DNA of 64,000 bases from Rhizophlyctis rosea (taxonomy: Eukaryota > Chytridiomycota > Chytridiomycetes > Rhizophlyctidales > Rhizophlyctidaceae): contig JADGJC010000077.1 in assembly GCA_027596075.1 (NCBI GenBank), forward strand, positions 1-64,000, read 5' to 3'. The notes under the pieces were generated by a model. That model searched no databases, was not told the DNA's origin, and saw only the letters and a list, made by a program, of their open reading frames with translations. The translations under genes and the position numbers were made by a program. Each line of letters starts with the position of its first letter. The first letter of the stretch is position 1. Of the stretch, positions 31,407 to 41,554 are shown in pieces.

Positions 31407-32627
31407 TTATTGTGGCAAGCGACTAAAATCTCTAAACAGTTTCGCCTGCAACTGTTTCATGTCTTGCAGAACTACCGAAATGTAACAGCCTGCATCAACA
31501 TTGGGCTCATGCGCAGACCGAATCAACACTTCAATCTTACCATCATCCGAATACGCATGATCCGCCGCATACACCTGCTGAAGGAACTCCATCATCGCCC
31601 CAATCCGAATAATGCTTTCTTCCACAGGCAACGTTTCAAAATATTTATGGTCCACCGCGAATGGATTGAAGGGGGGTGGTTGCATGACTAGTGCTGTTAT
31701 ATCGTCGATGATTTCGAAAAGCTTTACTCCTGCAAATGTTGGGTCAGACGGAGAATCCGACTTTGCGCCCAGAGGAGCAGGCGCATACCCTGCTGTGACC
31801 AATTAGCAGTGCTTTTCAGATTGATGGGCATATCTGGTTCTAAGTGCTGCTCCTCCCGGATCTTGGCTACGCGTTCGGACTTCGTTCTGGGCTGTTCAGG
31901 ATGGAGTATGAGACGCGACGGATGTGAGAGTAGATTGCAGGACAACATACCCAAGCAAAAGGCTGCCCATATCGAGCATATGCGGCAATGAGAAATGTGG
32001 TGACACCGGCATCCTAGCACATGCATATGAGCAAGATTGTTTAAGAAAGATCTCCCGAGCTCAAAGCTTACTTGTTCAGTATCTGGATCTAGCGGGCCTG
32101 ATAGTGGCGCACTACAAAAGTGACTCTAATTATCAGTAGCCGCTCCATTATCCCGACATCCGACAAGCTTGCATACCCCTGCTTCCTGTATCATGCAAAA
32201 TACTCAGTATGACAGCCCATCATATTCGCCACTAGAAGCACCAAACCTACATCGACGATACCGCATCACGAGCATTAATCTGATATACATTCGCATTGTT
32301 GATTGCGCCCGTATGTAACCGAATCAGAAGCTCCTCCCGGCCGCGAACATACATATGGAAGTTCCGGAAACCCTGTCATGGAACGCGTGAGCACTTACAA
32401 CACGTTGATATAACGCGAAGGTCAAATTCCCATACCTTTATGCACCCTACGGAGAGAATCTCGGCAAGGAACTGGGTTAGACGCGTCGTATCGGGCGATT
32501 GTGCCGGCTGTATTTGAAGTACGCAATGAGGTTAGCCGCACAGTCTCGTTGACGTTTTGCAAGATTGTCAAAAATGACACGTTACCTTTTGCTGCGGTCT
32601 TGTCGCAGAATATCCATATGAAGACAT
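31407..32627 (-). CDS. conserved-looking protein of unknown function, 264 aa, seven exons
   Basis: Seven exons on the minus strand: 32627-32586, 32507-32436, 32372-32251, 32185-32116, 32013-31951, 31891-31789 and 31729-31407. All junctions are GT-AG with matching phases; introns are 59-78 nt, apart from one of 102 nt. The protein begins MSSYGYSATRPQQKPAQSPD and includes LTQFLAEILSVGCIKGFRNF, LLIRLHTGAINNANVYQINA, SLSDVGIMERLLIIRVTF, DAGVTTFLIAAYARYGQPFA, KSERVAKIREEQHLEPDMPI, VKLFEIIDDITALVMQPPPF and LPVEESIIRIGAMMEFLQQV, ending LFRDFSRLPQ. It is mostly helical, without signal peptide or clear membrane segment. I do not recognise the family. The donor of exon 4 (GTAGTG) is the weakest junction. 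It is convergent with the ankyrin gene. Confidence 0.75.
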
Positions 32628-33227
32628 TGCTATGCGGAACTACCGATATAACGCAACGGAGGAAGTTGTACGCTACTGGATTGTTGGAGGGTGTTTATGG
32701 AACGTGTCAGTATGCAGGAAGCCTTCGTGCCGGTTTTAGATGGGCACAGATGAGCGTGGGAAAAGTTAGCGAGAGGGTAGAGACTGGAACTGGAGTGTGG
32801 TGGTGAAGCTGGTGCAACCTGCAACACGCGCGGGCCAAGCCCCAGGACCCCTGCATGCCCTGCTTCCCACAACCGGATTTTTCCTGCTTTTGTCAAGCAC
32901 ACATTCCACAACATTCCACCCTCATAGAGCACTGAACAAAACCCAAAATTCATATGAAGTCAACAATTTTATTGCTCGAGACAAGAGGACAACCGCACTC
33001 TACTCTAGCAATATCCAAACTTTTCCACTAGTCAAATATAATCAACACGAACGACAAAGATGTAGCACCGTATCTGACACACCGCACTCTGAGAGGAAAA
33101 TCAAGCGCGGTGCTCTAACTCGCTGCTATACTCATTCTTTGGCGCAGGGAATCGCGAAACGTTCATATGCTTCCCAAAGGAAGCTAAACGCATCGTTCTG
33201 TATTGGCCATGACTCTGACAAACCCAC
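32628..33227. other. intergenic between two tandem minus-strand genes
   Basis: The promoter of the 264-aa gene and the 3' end of the clamp-like gene lie here. The 188-codon plus-strand frame crossing it has no family resemblance and overlaps the last exon-like segment of the neighbour in antisense, so it is not called. Confidence 0.5.
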
Positions 33228-34893
33228 TCATTGCGTCCCCATCCTAGTTCGCAATGTTATTATCTCGATGCTCGTCTGTTCCCGTACCAGGTCGTCCACG
33301 AAAATAGGACCCCGTCCAGGACGACGAACAAGCAGAGAAAATCCTAAAAACAGAAACGCATGAAGATTAATAGGAGCTCCAACAAGCGAAGATAGGTCAT
33401 CCTCCCGTCATTCAAGTCATCAGGGTTCAAAAGGGTATAATCTTGTAGATCATGTGAAACACGGATGAACGAAGCATCATTTGTGACCCTCCCAATGGCA
33501 TGCTCTCCGACATTGACACTCACCATATGCGAACCGGGACGCAGCTCGCTGCTCGAACAAACCAAATTAGTCCACGACGGACTTCGACACGAGACGCACC
33601 TGGAAGGAAGGACCGACTCGACCTGATATGAGGAACAAATGACTTGATTAGATACGGTGATGAGAAAGGCGATTTCGCACAAGCATTGCCCCCAATTGTT
33701 CGACGATCAGATATTTCGAGTTAAGCAGTTCTCTTTCATTATTTTTCAGAAGCAGAACTGGCGTGTTGCTTTTGTGTATCATCCTTTCGAAACTCCCTCC
33801 AAAAGACGCACAGTCAGGAATTGATTGCTCACCGAAAGAAGGAACGAACAAAGTACCACTGCGTCGAAGAAGAATCTGTAGCGGTGAACGAAATGGTAAG
33901 AACTCCGTCGCGAAGTGATGAGAGTAAAACCCTCGCGCGTCCATAGGCATCAGATGGTAGTGCATGTAGTGTTGTTTCGACATGAGACTTCCGTTGATTC
34001 TATCTCTTCTTTTGCGGGACACGCGGAGGCAGGCGACAACATGAAGCAAGAAGAAACAAACCTGCAAGGGACGACGTGGATCAGTATTGGGTCACGTATC
34101 ATTGAAAACAATACATTGAGAAATGGTCGATCAGCGATGAACCGAACTTTATTGCACATTCATCATAGTGAATATGTAATGGCAAATCTCATCATATCGA
34201 CCCAGCGCTCACGCGGCACGAAACTAACCTTATTGCCATCGTAAATCATAGTAAGATAACCCACATCGCATCGCATCGCACCGCTCCGCTCCAAACTGAT
34301 GTTGACGCGATCTATGAGGAGATCCGTTGTTAGAACACAGGTCATGAAACATATTTGCTGAACACGCCCCACATCCAGAACGATCAGCAATGTAGACATT
34401 CGACATGATTTAATTGTGTTTGTACTAACACATTTCCGTCCGCCCGTCTACATAGTTTCATCACCTCCAATCACACACCCCCGCACGATGACGAAGACAC
34501 TAACCTGGTATATGCTCGAGGAGACATTGCCATACAAACATCATCATCCTACAAGACAACTATGGGTCAAAACGTGATCCGAAAGACAATGGCGAAATCA
34601 GTCATGACCAGCACGAACTTCAGTCAAGGCTGAAACTATAAAGTGGTTGTTCGACATGGGGCGTTCCGCATGTAAATTTGGTACTTGATTCATCACAAGT
34701 AATTGGTGCTGAGAACTGCAGGGACAGGAAACTTACAGATCAGAGCGTTGCGGCGAGGATTGATGGTAAATTTACACTGCTGGAAGAGCGATACGATAGA
34801 GATCAGTAAACTGTTTACAATATCGTGGGTCTTCAAGATATAGTTAAAGTTGTTCAGATCTCCAAGGTGAATAAGCGTCAAGTTTTTCCACAT
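33228..34893 (-). CDS. multi-exon gene; possible PCNA-like checkpoint clamp subunit (Rad9/Hus1/Rad1 type)
   Basis: Exons read on the minus strand include 34893-34737 (MWKNLTLIHLGDLNNFNYIL to FTINPRRNALI), about 34548-34505 (DDDVCMAMSPRAYT), one reading LERSGAMRCDVGYLTMIYDG, one reading LRFIADRPFLNVLFSMIRDP, 33999-33833 (VETTLHALPSDAYGRARVLL, LRDGVLTISFTATDSS), one with ELLNSKYLIVEQLGAM, and a last part with ELRPGSHMVSVNVGEHAIGR and DLQDYTLLNPDDLND. Donors, acceptors and branch-like CTAAT sites fit most joins. The alternating beta/alpha pattern and a C-terminal RPGRGPIFVDDL (compare the PGRPxIF motif of Rad9) suggest a sliding-clamp fold, but identity is weak. The end is ambiguous: one frame stops at TAG 33344, while the PGR motif lies in another frame ending at TGA 33228. 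This may reflect a missed intron or a frameshift. Gene existence is likely; function is tentative. Confidence 0.5.
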
Positions 34894-35294
34894 AATGTAT
34901 TCGGAGTCGGATTGTAGAGCTCATCCTTACTAACAATCAAACACACACTCGCTCTCTAAGGATCTACTTACGTTACATGGTTATGTGCTGACTCGACAGG
35001 CAAGCGCGATGACGTTGGAAGAGATGAGTGAGGAACAGGTTGGTTGACCTGTATTTATAGACTTTTCATCTTTATTTTTTGTTGGTGGCTTGAGGCAAGC
35101 CCACCAAGCCCGCCTCGCGAAACACATCTAAAATAGCTAATGCTAGCACCATAACCGAGCTAAAGTGGTGACGAAAGCAATCACTCAAAAATTGAAATGA
35201 AATTGCTCCTCAGTTTCGCGAGCGCTTCCTCCGACTCATTGGCGAGTGCTACTAGCGTCTGTGACCCCTCTCCATCGTCCCGAAACCAGAAATT
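34894..35294. promoter_or_regulatory. divergent intergenic region, clamp-like gene / bZIP gene
   Basis: About 400 bases separate the two divergent starts. No coding-like frame is present. The region includes CCAAGCCCGCCTCGCG near 35107 and an AT-rich leader before the bZIP ATG. No recognisable factor site is claimed. Confidence 0.45.
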
Positions 35295-36145
35295 ATGTCG
35301 CAAGCGTCACAAGAGCTGCTACTGCTTGCTGCCGCAGCTACGTTACAAGAACTGACCGGTGGGCTCCGAACCGCCACCGGCAGCAATGGACTGGAGGAGC
35401 AGACTGCTGGAGTGAGGGTGAGTTTGCACTGCGCAGCAATGAAGAAGTACTTCCGCCGAGTTCGCACTCATTCACGTCTTTATGGTTCACTCAGAACACT
35501 CATTATCCGAGCAACACCTCAGCTATCGGCCGTCCAGTCCCTGTATCAAGGTCCTTATCAACTTCCTCCACCTCCTCTTCCTCCTCCGCTTTCAGCTCCG
35601 ACGCTGCGTCCCTGCCAGTTCCACTGTTGCCCACACCTCAAATGGACCTACTACGACAAATAGCACCAACACCTTTCCACCTCCCACCACTGCCAGCTCG
35701 CAACCCGCCCATGACAGCTTTTGAGGAACGCCGTACAAGGCGTCTAATGCGCAACCGTCTCGCCGCAAAAGAGTGTCGACAAAAGAAAAAGGCCTTCGTC
35801 CAAGAACTGGAACAAAAGCTGCAGACGGGTGAACGCGATATTGCAGCACTTGAGGCCGAGAATGAAGCTCTAAGAAGAGAGAACGAGATCTTGAGGGCGC
35901 GTTTGAGGGCATGCCAATGCGATGGCATGGATGGGCTGGACTTCAGTTCTGATCTTAGTCCGGCCACACGGAAACGCCAAAGAGTGTCTTCTGAGGATTC
36001 CTCTTGCAGTGTTCAAAATTCGGAAATCGATACAGCAGGACCAATGAAAAGTGCAAATCAGTATGTAGCCTCCCCAGAGCAACTAACTCCAATGAGTCCA
36101 ATGGACGCCCTTTTGGCGGCAGTTGCTTCGGAAACATCTCAATAG
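35295..36145 (+). CDS. bZIP transcription factor, CREB/ATF-like, 257 aa
   Basis: Exon 1 (35295-35417) begins MSQASQELLLLAAAATLQEL. A 77-nt GTGAGT-CAG intron leads to exon 2 (35495-36145). After a Ser/Pro-rich segment comes the bZIP: basic region at about residues 119-141 with the invariant N-x7-R (NRLAAKECR), then heptad sequence (FVQELEQKLQTGERDIAALE, NEALRRENEILRARL) to about residue 180. The C-terminal tail is acidic and Ser-rich (VSSEDSSCS) with PMSPMDALLAAVASE. The family binds CRE/AP-1-like TGACGTCA sites as dimers in the nucleus. The RNRLAAKECRQKKK sequence is closest to the CREB/ATF type; the target and pathway are unknown. The upstream open frame before 35295 in the exon-2 frame is not used. 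Confidence 0.92.
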
Positions 36146-36311
36146 ATAGAGGTTTCCCGAAATGTAAATAGTGTACATATATATACATCTTCAAAAATAC
36201 ATAAACTTATGCTCAAGGAACATTACAAACAAAAGGCATCCAGGAATGTACAAACATGTGTCTTCCGCCTGGTGCGAATGATGATGCCTCCCGACAGACC
36301 TCGTGTCTTGA

Positions 36312-38370
36312 CTACACAACTCCCATAACAACAGCAACCCTCAACGCACTACCATCACCATCAAGCCTGTCCTTCCACCTCCTGCGTCCCTCCCTAACAT
36401 CATCCTCCCCAAACGCATCCTGTAAGAACTCATGAGTTCCAAAATAGCAAAGCATCTCATCAGCACAAAAAACCTACCCGAAACATCTTCCCACTCCTCC
36501 ACCCCCAACTCTGCCCCATCTTAAACGTATCCGGCTTACTCTCCAAAAAGTAACACTTGCCCGGGAAATAACACTGCAACGTAAAGTACACGTGCGGTGC
36601 CGTTCTCGGGTCCGTAAACGTCGATGACTGCTGCTGTTGCTGTTGCTGCTGGCCCTGTGATGCTGCAGCTGGCGGCACGCGTTGGAGATATATGCCAAGT
36701 TTCGATGGCGCACGCCCGTCCCGTTCTTGAGCGTCGGTTTGGAGATAAATCTGCCAGTGTGATCCTGCATACTCTAACGTCCTTGAAACCATCCTAGCAC
36801 CACGAAGGAGGGAAGGGAGGTTGGTGAATTCGACGCCGGCGCGGAAGGGTGGGTGGCGGGAGTGGATGTGTGGATATGGGATTGTGTTTCGGGTTAGGAG
36901 TGGGTGGAGGCGCTGAGAGTCAATCTTTTCTGTGTCGGTGTTGGGTGGGAGGGTTATGCGGTTGTGTTTCTTTGTGCGGTTGTAGAAACTGGTGTCTTTT
37001 TCTTCATCTTCTTCATCGGACTGATATTCGGTCGAATCACTTTCGCTTCCGTCGAGATTGAGCACCTCGTCTGATTCGTTTGCGGTCTGGATGCGGTATT
37101 TTAGGTCTTGTGCGTCCCACAAGGCCCTCTTCAAGATTGACGGGTCCACCCGGACTCCTTCCGATGTATACAATCCAGCAAGAGACTCTTTCAACCGACG
37201 AATGTCCGCATATGACATATGCGTGTATAGGGGAGCATGCGACAGGATGTTGGTGTACTCCTTCTTTGCTGGTGCATCGATACTGAGAGACGAAAGGCAT
37301 TGTGACAGAACCTCACTGCAATCCTCCTTATCACTATCCTCCCCCACGGCGCTAGCATCCTCGTAATCACTCTCATTTTCACTCTCACTGTCTTCCCCCT
37401 CGCTTCCTCGCCTCTTCCCAGACATATCATCCCTCACCACTCCGTTTTGTGCAATTCCGAACACCGACCCATGATACGCAACTCCTAGCCTCTCCCTCAC
37501 AACCATAGCTACAAACGCCGCCCTCTCAACTTCACTCTCACACCACAAACAATCACTCCCCAAAATCCTCTCGCACCACTCCCACGGCAGCCCTGCAAAA
37601 ACTTTGACCATGTTGCGCCGCACACCGTCTCGACAGAGCATTTCGAGGCAGGCGTCTAGGATGCGTTCAGAGTGTGCACCGTAGTAGTTGGAATCGGCGA
37701 AAAGGAAGTATGGGAGGATGGTTTTGCGGGAGATGGTCGAGAGAATGTAGGATGTCGCTTGGATTGCCAAGTCTTCGTCGTGGAAGAAGAGGGCTGCGGC
37801 GAGGTGGGAGGGTGCGAGCGATGGAGACATGGCGGTGTCAAAGTTTCCGTACAGTCTGTTTGTGAAATAAAATGTAAGCATGACATAGTAAGCATTTCAT
37901 CCCCATGGCTCCGGAATTAGAATGTGAAGGAATATAGTGACGGGGACAGCATACCTAGCCAAAACAAGTTCCACACTCTCGGTCTGTATATTACCGTCCG
38001 CAATATCAACCTCCACCTCCTCCCGGCCACTTTCCATCCAATGCTCCTCAAGCATTGCTTTAAAATATTCACTATGCAGCAGGGCAATGCGGTGGAGGTT
38101 GTATGTTTTGTCGAGAATACGGACTCGAAAGTCGGAGAACCGACTGGAGACGAAGCCGTTCTTGTAGAGGGATGCTAGAAGGGAGGCTTCAGGGCTATGG
38201 GTTGCATGGCTTGATGTGTTATTTGTGCTGTCGTCGTCGGTGGGAGCATTGGAGGCTGCCGGGAGCTGGTGGTAATTACGGCGGGACGAGTAGGACGACC
38301 GTCTGCTGCCAGCAGCAGGAGACGGAGAGGACGGGCTTTCTTCACTGCTGCGGCTGTGGTGCCGGGACAT
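36312..38370 (-). CDS. BTB/POZ-domain protein, 633 aa
   Basis: Three exons on the minus strand, 38370-37955, 37855-36478 and 36419-36312, GT-AG with matching phases. A Ser-rich N-terminus precedes a BTB/POZ fold at about residues 80-190: SRFSDFRVRILDKTYNLHRI, LLHSEYFKAMLEEHWMESG and, across intron 1, SVELVLARLYGNFDT. The helical region FHDEDLAIQATSYILS to MLCRDGVRRNM follows, then a long middle segment with acidic tracts (GEDSESENESDYEDA, YQSDEEDEEKDTS) and an eight-Gln run near residue 545. The C-terminus (TLEYAGSHWQIYLQT, HVYFTLQCYFPGKCYFLESK) resembles the C-terminal domain of large fungal BTB proteins. BTB domains dimerise or bind Cul3; substrate and role here are unknown. It is divergent from DJ-1. 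Confidence 0.88.
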
Positions 38371-38838
38371 GGTGTAGTTGATGGTTTTTACGCTGTCGAC
38401 CTTTTGCAGAAGTAAAAAGACTGTAAGCGGAAGCAAAGAATTGTTTTGGGGAAGACCGCGAAGTGTTGTGCGAGCTTGCAAGGCACCACGTCCGACCTGG
38501 CGGGTCACTCCTTGGTGGACAAGAGGGTCACGAGGCCCCTTGAAAATTTTAGGCCCTCGCGCAACGATTCACCTCCTTTAGCGACACCAGCGTAATACAC
38601 CTCCAATCCTCGTAACACATTTTACCGATCTCATGGTGTATGACTGATTGAGTGATGATATATGTATCGTCGAGGGCAGACTGGTTGCATACAGTACCTT
38701 TTTTTGTTTATAAACAATGAACTTGATAGGACCCTGAAGCTTGCTTGCAAGCCACCCAATTGGGAGGGAAGTGGCTTAGAATTGCCAGGATGGGGTCCTT
38801 CTCCTGCTCTCCTTTCCTGGGAATGGCGTTGTCCCACG
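38371..38838. promoter_or_regulatory. divergent intergenic region, BTB gene / DJ-1 gene
   Basis: Shared upstream region of 468 bases. It holds no coding-like frame apart from the open extension upstream of DJ-1. If the short DJ-1 form is also made, an internal promoter or leaky scanning would be needed. Confidence 0.4.
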
Positions 38839-39883
38839 ATGACTTCCATCTTCCCAAGAACGTTGAGCAAAACCTCCAGCAACCTCCCAAAGCACCCTAT
38901 TCTCCGCGCTGCCCTCAGCCCTGTTGCAAAGCAGCCGTTCCATCGTTCTCACATCTTCGCCAGAGCTCTCTCCACACCCAGTGACAAAATGGCCCCTTCA
39001 GCCCTGGTGCTCCTCGCTGACGGCTCGGAGGAAATGGAGGCAGGTAAAGCAACCTTTCCACTTCCACGCGCTTCAACCGAGTGTTACTCACCAGCAAACA
39101 CCTGATAGTAATCACCATCGATATCCTCCGACGCGCCGAAGTCGACGTCACGGTCGCCGGATTGAACAGCGCACAACCCATTACCTGCAGCCGACACGTC
39201 AAAATCGTCCCCGACAAAGCACTTAGTGACGTACAAGATAAGGAGGTACGTTTCACTCCTGCCCAATTGTTGATCTTCAGTGATTGATCATTGATAATTC
39301 ACTTCGATAGTTTGACGCGTTCGTTCTACCGGGCGGCATGGACGGCGCCAAGAGTTTCGCTAATGTGGGTGTTTACTAGACTTTGGGCGGACGGAACGCA
39401 CATTCACTCAAGATCTGGACTCCATTTAGTCTGAAGCAGTGAAAGCTCTTCTGAAAACATACCAGAACGATTCGAAAAAGACCGTGGCAATCATTTGCGC
39501 GTGTGAGAATTAGATGATCAGCCATTACGAATGCAAAAGAATGACATTTCAAATCTATCAGCACCAATCGCCTTGAAGGCCGCCGGCGTGGCAAACGGCA
39601 AATCCATCACCAGTCACCCGAGTGTCAAAGATCAACTGGAAGGTACGTAGCATGCTACATTTGTGCAGTCCTGCCCGATCTGCATACATACTAGTCCTGG
39701 CATATATGCAAAGGTTACAACTACAAAGAAGACCGCATCGTATGGGACGGCAATCTTCTCACTAGCCGCGGTCCCGGCACCGCCTTCGAATTCGCGCTTG
39801 CATTAGTAGGCAGACTACGGGGCAAGGAAGTGGTTGAGAAGATCGTGCCTCCCATGCTGGTGCATCCCGATATCAAGTTGTGA
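38839..39883 (+). CDS. PARK7: DJ-1/PARK7-family protein with a putative mitochondrial presequence
   Basis: Six exons, 38839-39043, 39109-39245, 39311-39364, 39430-39502, 39562-39642 and 39714-39883, give 239 residues from ATG 38839. Starting at the in-frame ATG 38989 the product is 189 residues, exactly the usual DJ-1 length. The core shows APSALVLLADGSEEMEA, VDVTVAGLNSAQ, FVLPGGMDGAKSF, the nucleophile elbow AIICA (Cys155; Cys105 in the short form, compare human Cys106) and SRGPGTAFEFALALV. The 50-residue extension (MTSIFPRTLSKTSSNLP, then HRSHIFARALSTPSDK) has Arg, Lys and Ser and almost no acidic residues, as in mitochondrial presequences. DJ-1 proteins protect against oxidative and reactive-carbonyl stress; the biochemical activity is debated. 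It is convergent with the ZNRD2-type gene, 129 bases apart. Confidence 0.93.
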
Positions 39884-40012
39884 TCAGCACATTTCAAGTA
39901 ACCACCACATTCGATTGTCCTTTCCGCGATACCCATTGTCTCTAAATGACGAGAGTCGAATCTTTCTTCTACATCAGACTGGTGTAATACATGGAACAAA
40001 CCCAGTTACAAA

Positions 40013-41232
40013 TTATAGGTTTCTCACTGTCTGACATGCAGTTATGGCCGCTGCACAGCTGGCTATTGCTTCGCAAATGGTTTTGACTTCCGTTGGGTTT
40101 AACCTTGGCTGATCAAGTGAATGACGCAAAGTCGCCATCTGCGTGAGGAGGACAGTGATGGTTTGGTCGATTTCAGTCCTTGTTCCTGAGGGGGACGCGA
40201 CCTCATTTGAGGCAAGAGGAATGAAGGCTGGTGCTGGCGGTGCAGTGTCGATTTTCCGCTTCTTCTGCAAAGCAGCGTGAGCATATCTGATCGAGATGAA
40301 CAAATGCGGCAGAGACGCCATACCTCTTGGTGCGCTGGATCGACAGTCGTTTCGTTGTCAGGTTGTTGTACATCGCGTTCAGTTGTAGGTGGTGCCTTCC
40401 TTGGTGTGGGAGCCGGCTTCTCGTCCCCAGTAACGTTCTTCCCTTTTGGCCGGTCGGACACCGCCACACTCGCCGAAGATGACCCGACAGTAGATACAGT
40501 TTCCTGCTCCCCAGCTTCCACCCCGCCCTCAACCTCGTTATCGTACCATGTTTGGCAAATGACGCACTGTTTCCGCTTTTGCTTGTTCCGGACCAAAGGG
40601 ATCTGCAACTGGCGTGTGAACTTGCAGGTAGGTCGAACGTTATCGCATGAGCAGATACTTACACCATAGCATGTACTATTTCGGCAAATCTCGCCCAAGA
40701 GCGCCCATCCGGCCAGCATGCGCTGGCCAAGTAACCGAGTGGCGAGGTTTGCTTGCTCGCGCCTGCGTTCGTTTTCTAGCGATTCTACGTCTCCGACGGC
40801 GGAATCAGCTGGAAACAATTGGAACGATAAGCTAGTGTCCAATCATGTCTGAGTGGTATGAGAAGGTTACCTTCAACGTCCGTCCCTAGAACCTCCGGCT
40901 CCGACTGTATGTCGCTGTTGTCCTCCACAGGGGTCGGCTCTGGCTCGGGTTCCTCCGGCGGCGGCAGATCTGGTCCGTTCGGGTCGTTACATAGGACGCA
41001 GATTGTTCGACTGCGGTCCTTGGTCCTCATCAAAGGTAGGTTACAGCCTGGTGTGCTGCAACCTTCTTCTAGCATGACCTGTAATTGGCAAGATATAAGT
41101 ATTTAGGAAGCAAGACCAACAAGGCTAGGGGCCGAACAGGGTGACTGCTGAACATACCCATCCTTGCAAAAGGTATGTCCCCAACTTGCTCGTGCCTCGG
41201 TCCTGCCGTGCCTCACGCTCTGTTTTCGGCAT
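40013..41232 (-). CDS. ZNRD2: ZNRD2 (SSSCA1/p27 autoantigen) family protein with two zinc-ribbon domains, 321 aa
   Basis: Five exons on the minus strand, 41232-41158, 41078-40871, 40808-40663, 40608-40324 and 40264-40013. The N-terminus (RGTSKLGTYLLQGW, VMLEEGCSTPGC, then RTICVLC) is the ZNRD2 signature: a short helix followed by a CxxxxC...CxxC zinc ribbon (Cys32, 37, 52, 55). A second, similar unit follows after an acidic Pro/Glu linker: NLATRLLGQRMLAGWALLGE, ICRNSTC and QCVIC. The middle is disordered and acidic/Pro-rich; the C-terminus is helical (EIDQTITVLLTQMATLRHSL). Human ZNRD2 has one such unit in 199 residues and has been linked to centromere-related autoantigens and mTORC2 interaction; the function is poorly known. 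The duplicate unit makes this version longer. Confidence 0.88.
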
Positions 41233-41554
41233 TGCCTGTTATTATGGGAAGATGCTGAAACTCGAAAGTCAATGAGGATGTCGAGAAGGAATCAAGGAAG
41301 CCACAAGGAAGCTGTGCTTTGAAGCCAATTGTGGCGTCGAGCGATGCTGCGGCCTCCACGGACTGTGCCTTCATTCAAGCGACCACAGCTTCAGGGTCCC
41401 TCTTTATTGGTACGAAGAAAGTTCCATCAATAACAACCAGTACGGGTATTCATTGTGATCAGGTATATGAACAAATTACAATCAAGCAAGTATATTTGGT
41501 ATCAATTCTATGTACAATGTAAACCTTATCTCTTCGGATTCCCCAGAGAAGCTT

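Noticed and set aside
32797..33363. 188-codon plus-strand frame
   Set aside because: It overlaps the 3' end of the clamp-like gene in antisense and shows no recognisable sequence; probably chance.
36630..36655. CAG/CTG triplet run as an independent repeat element
   Set aside because: It simply encodes the eight-Gln run of the BTB protein.
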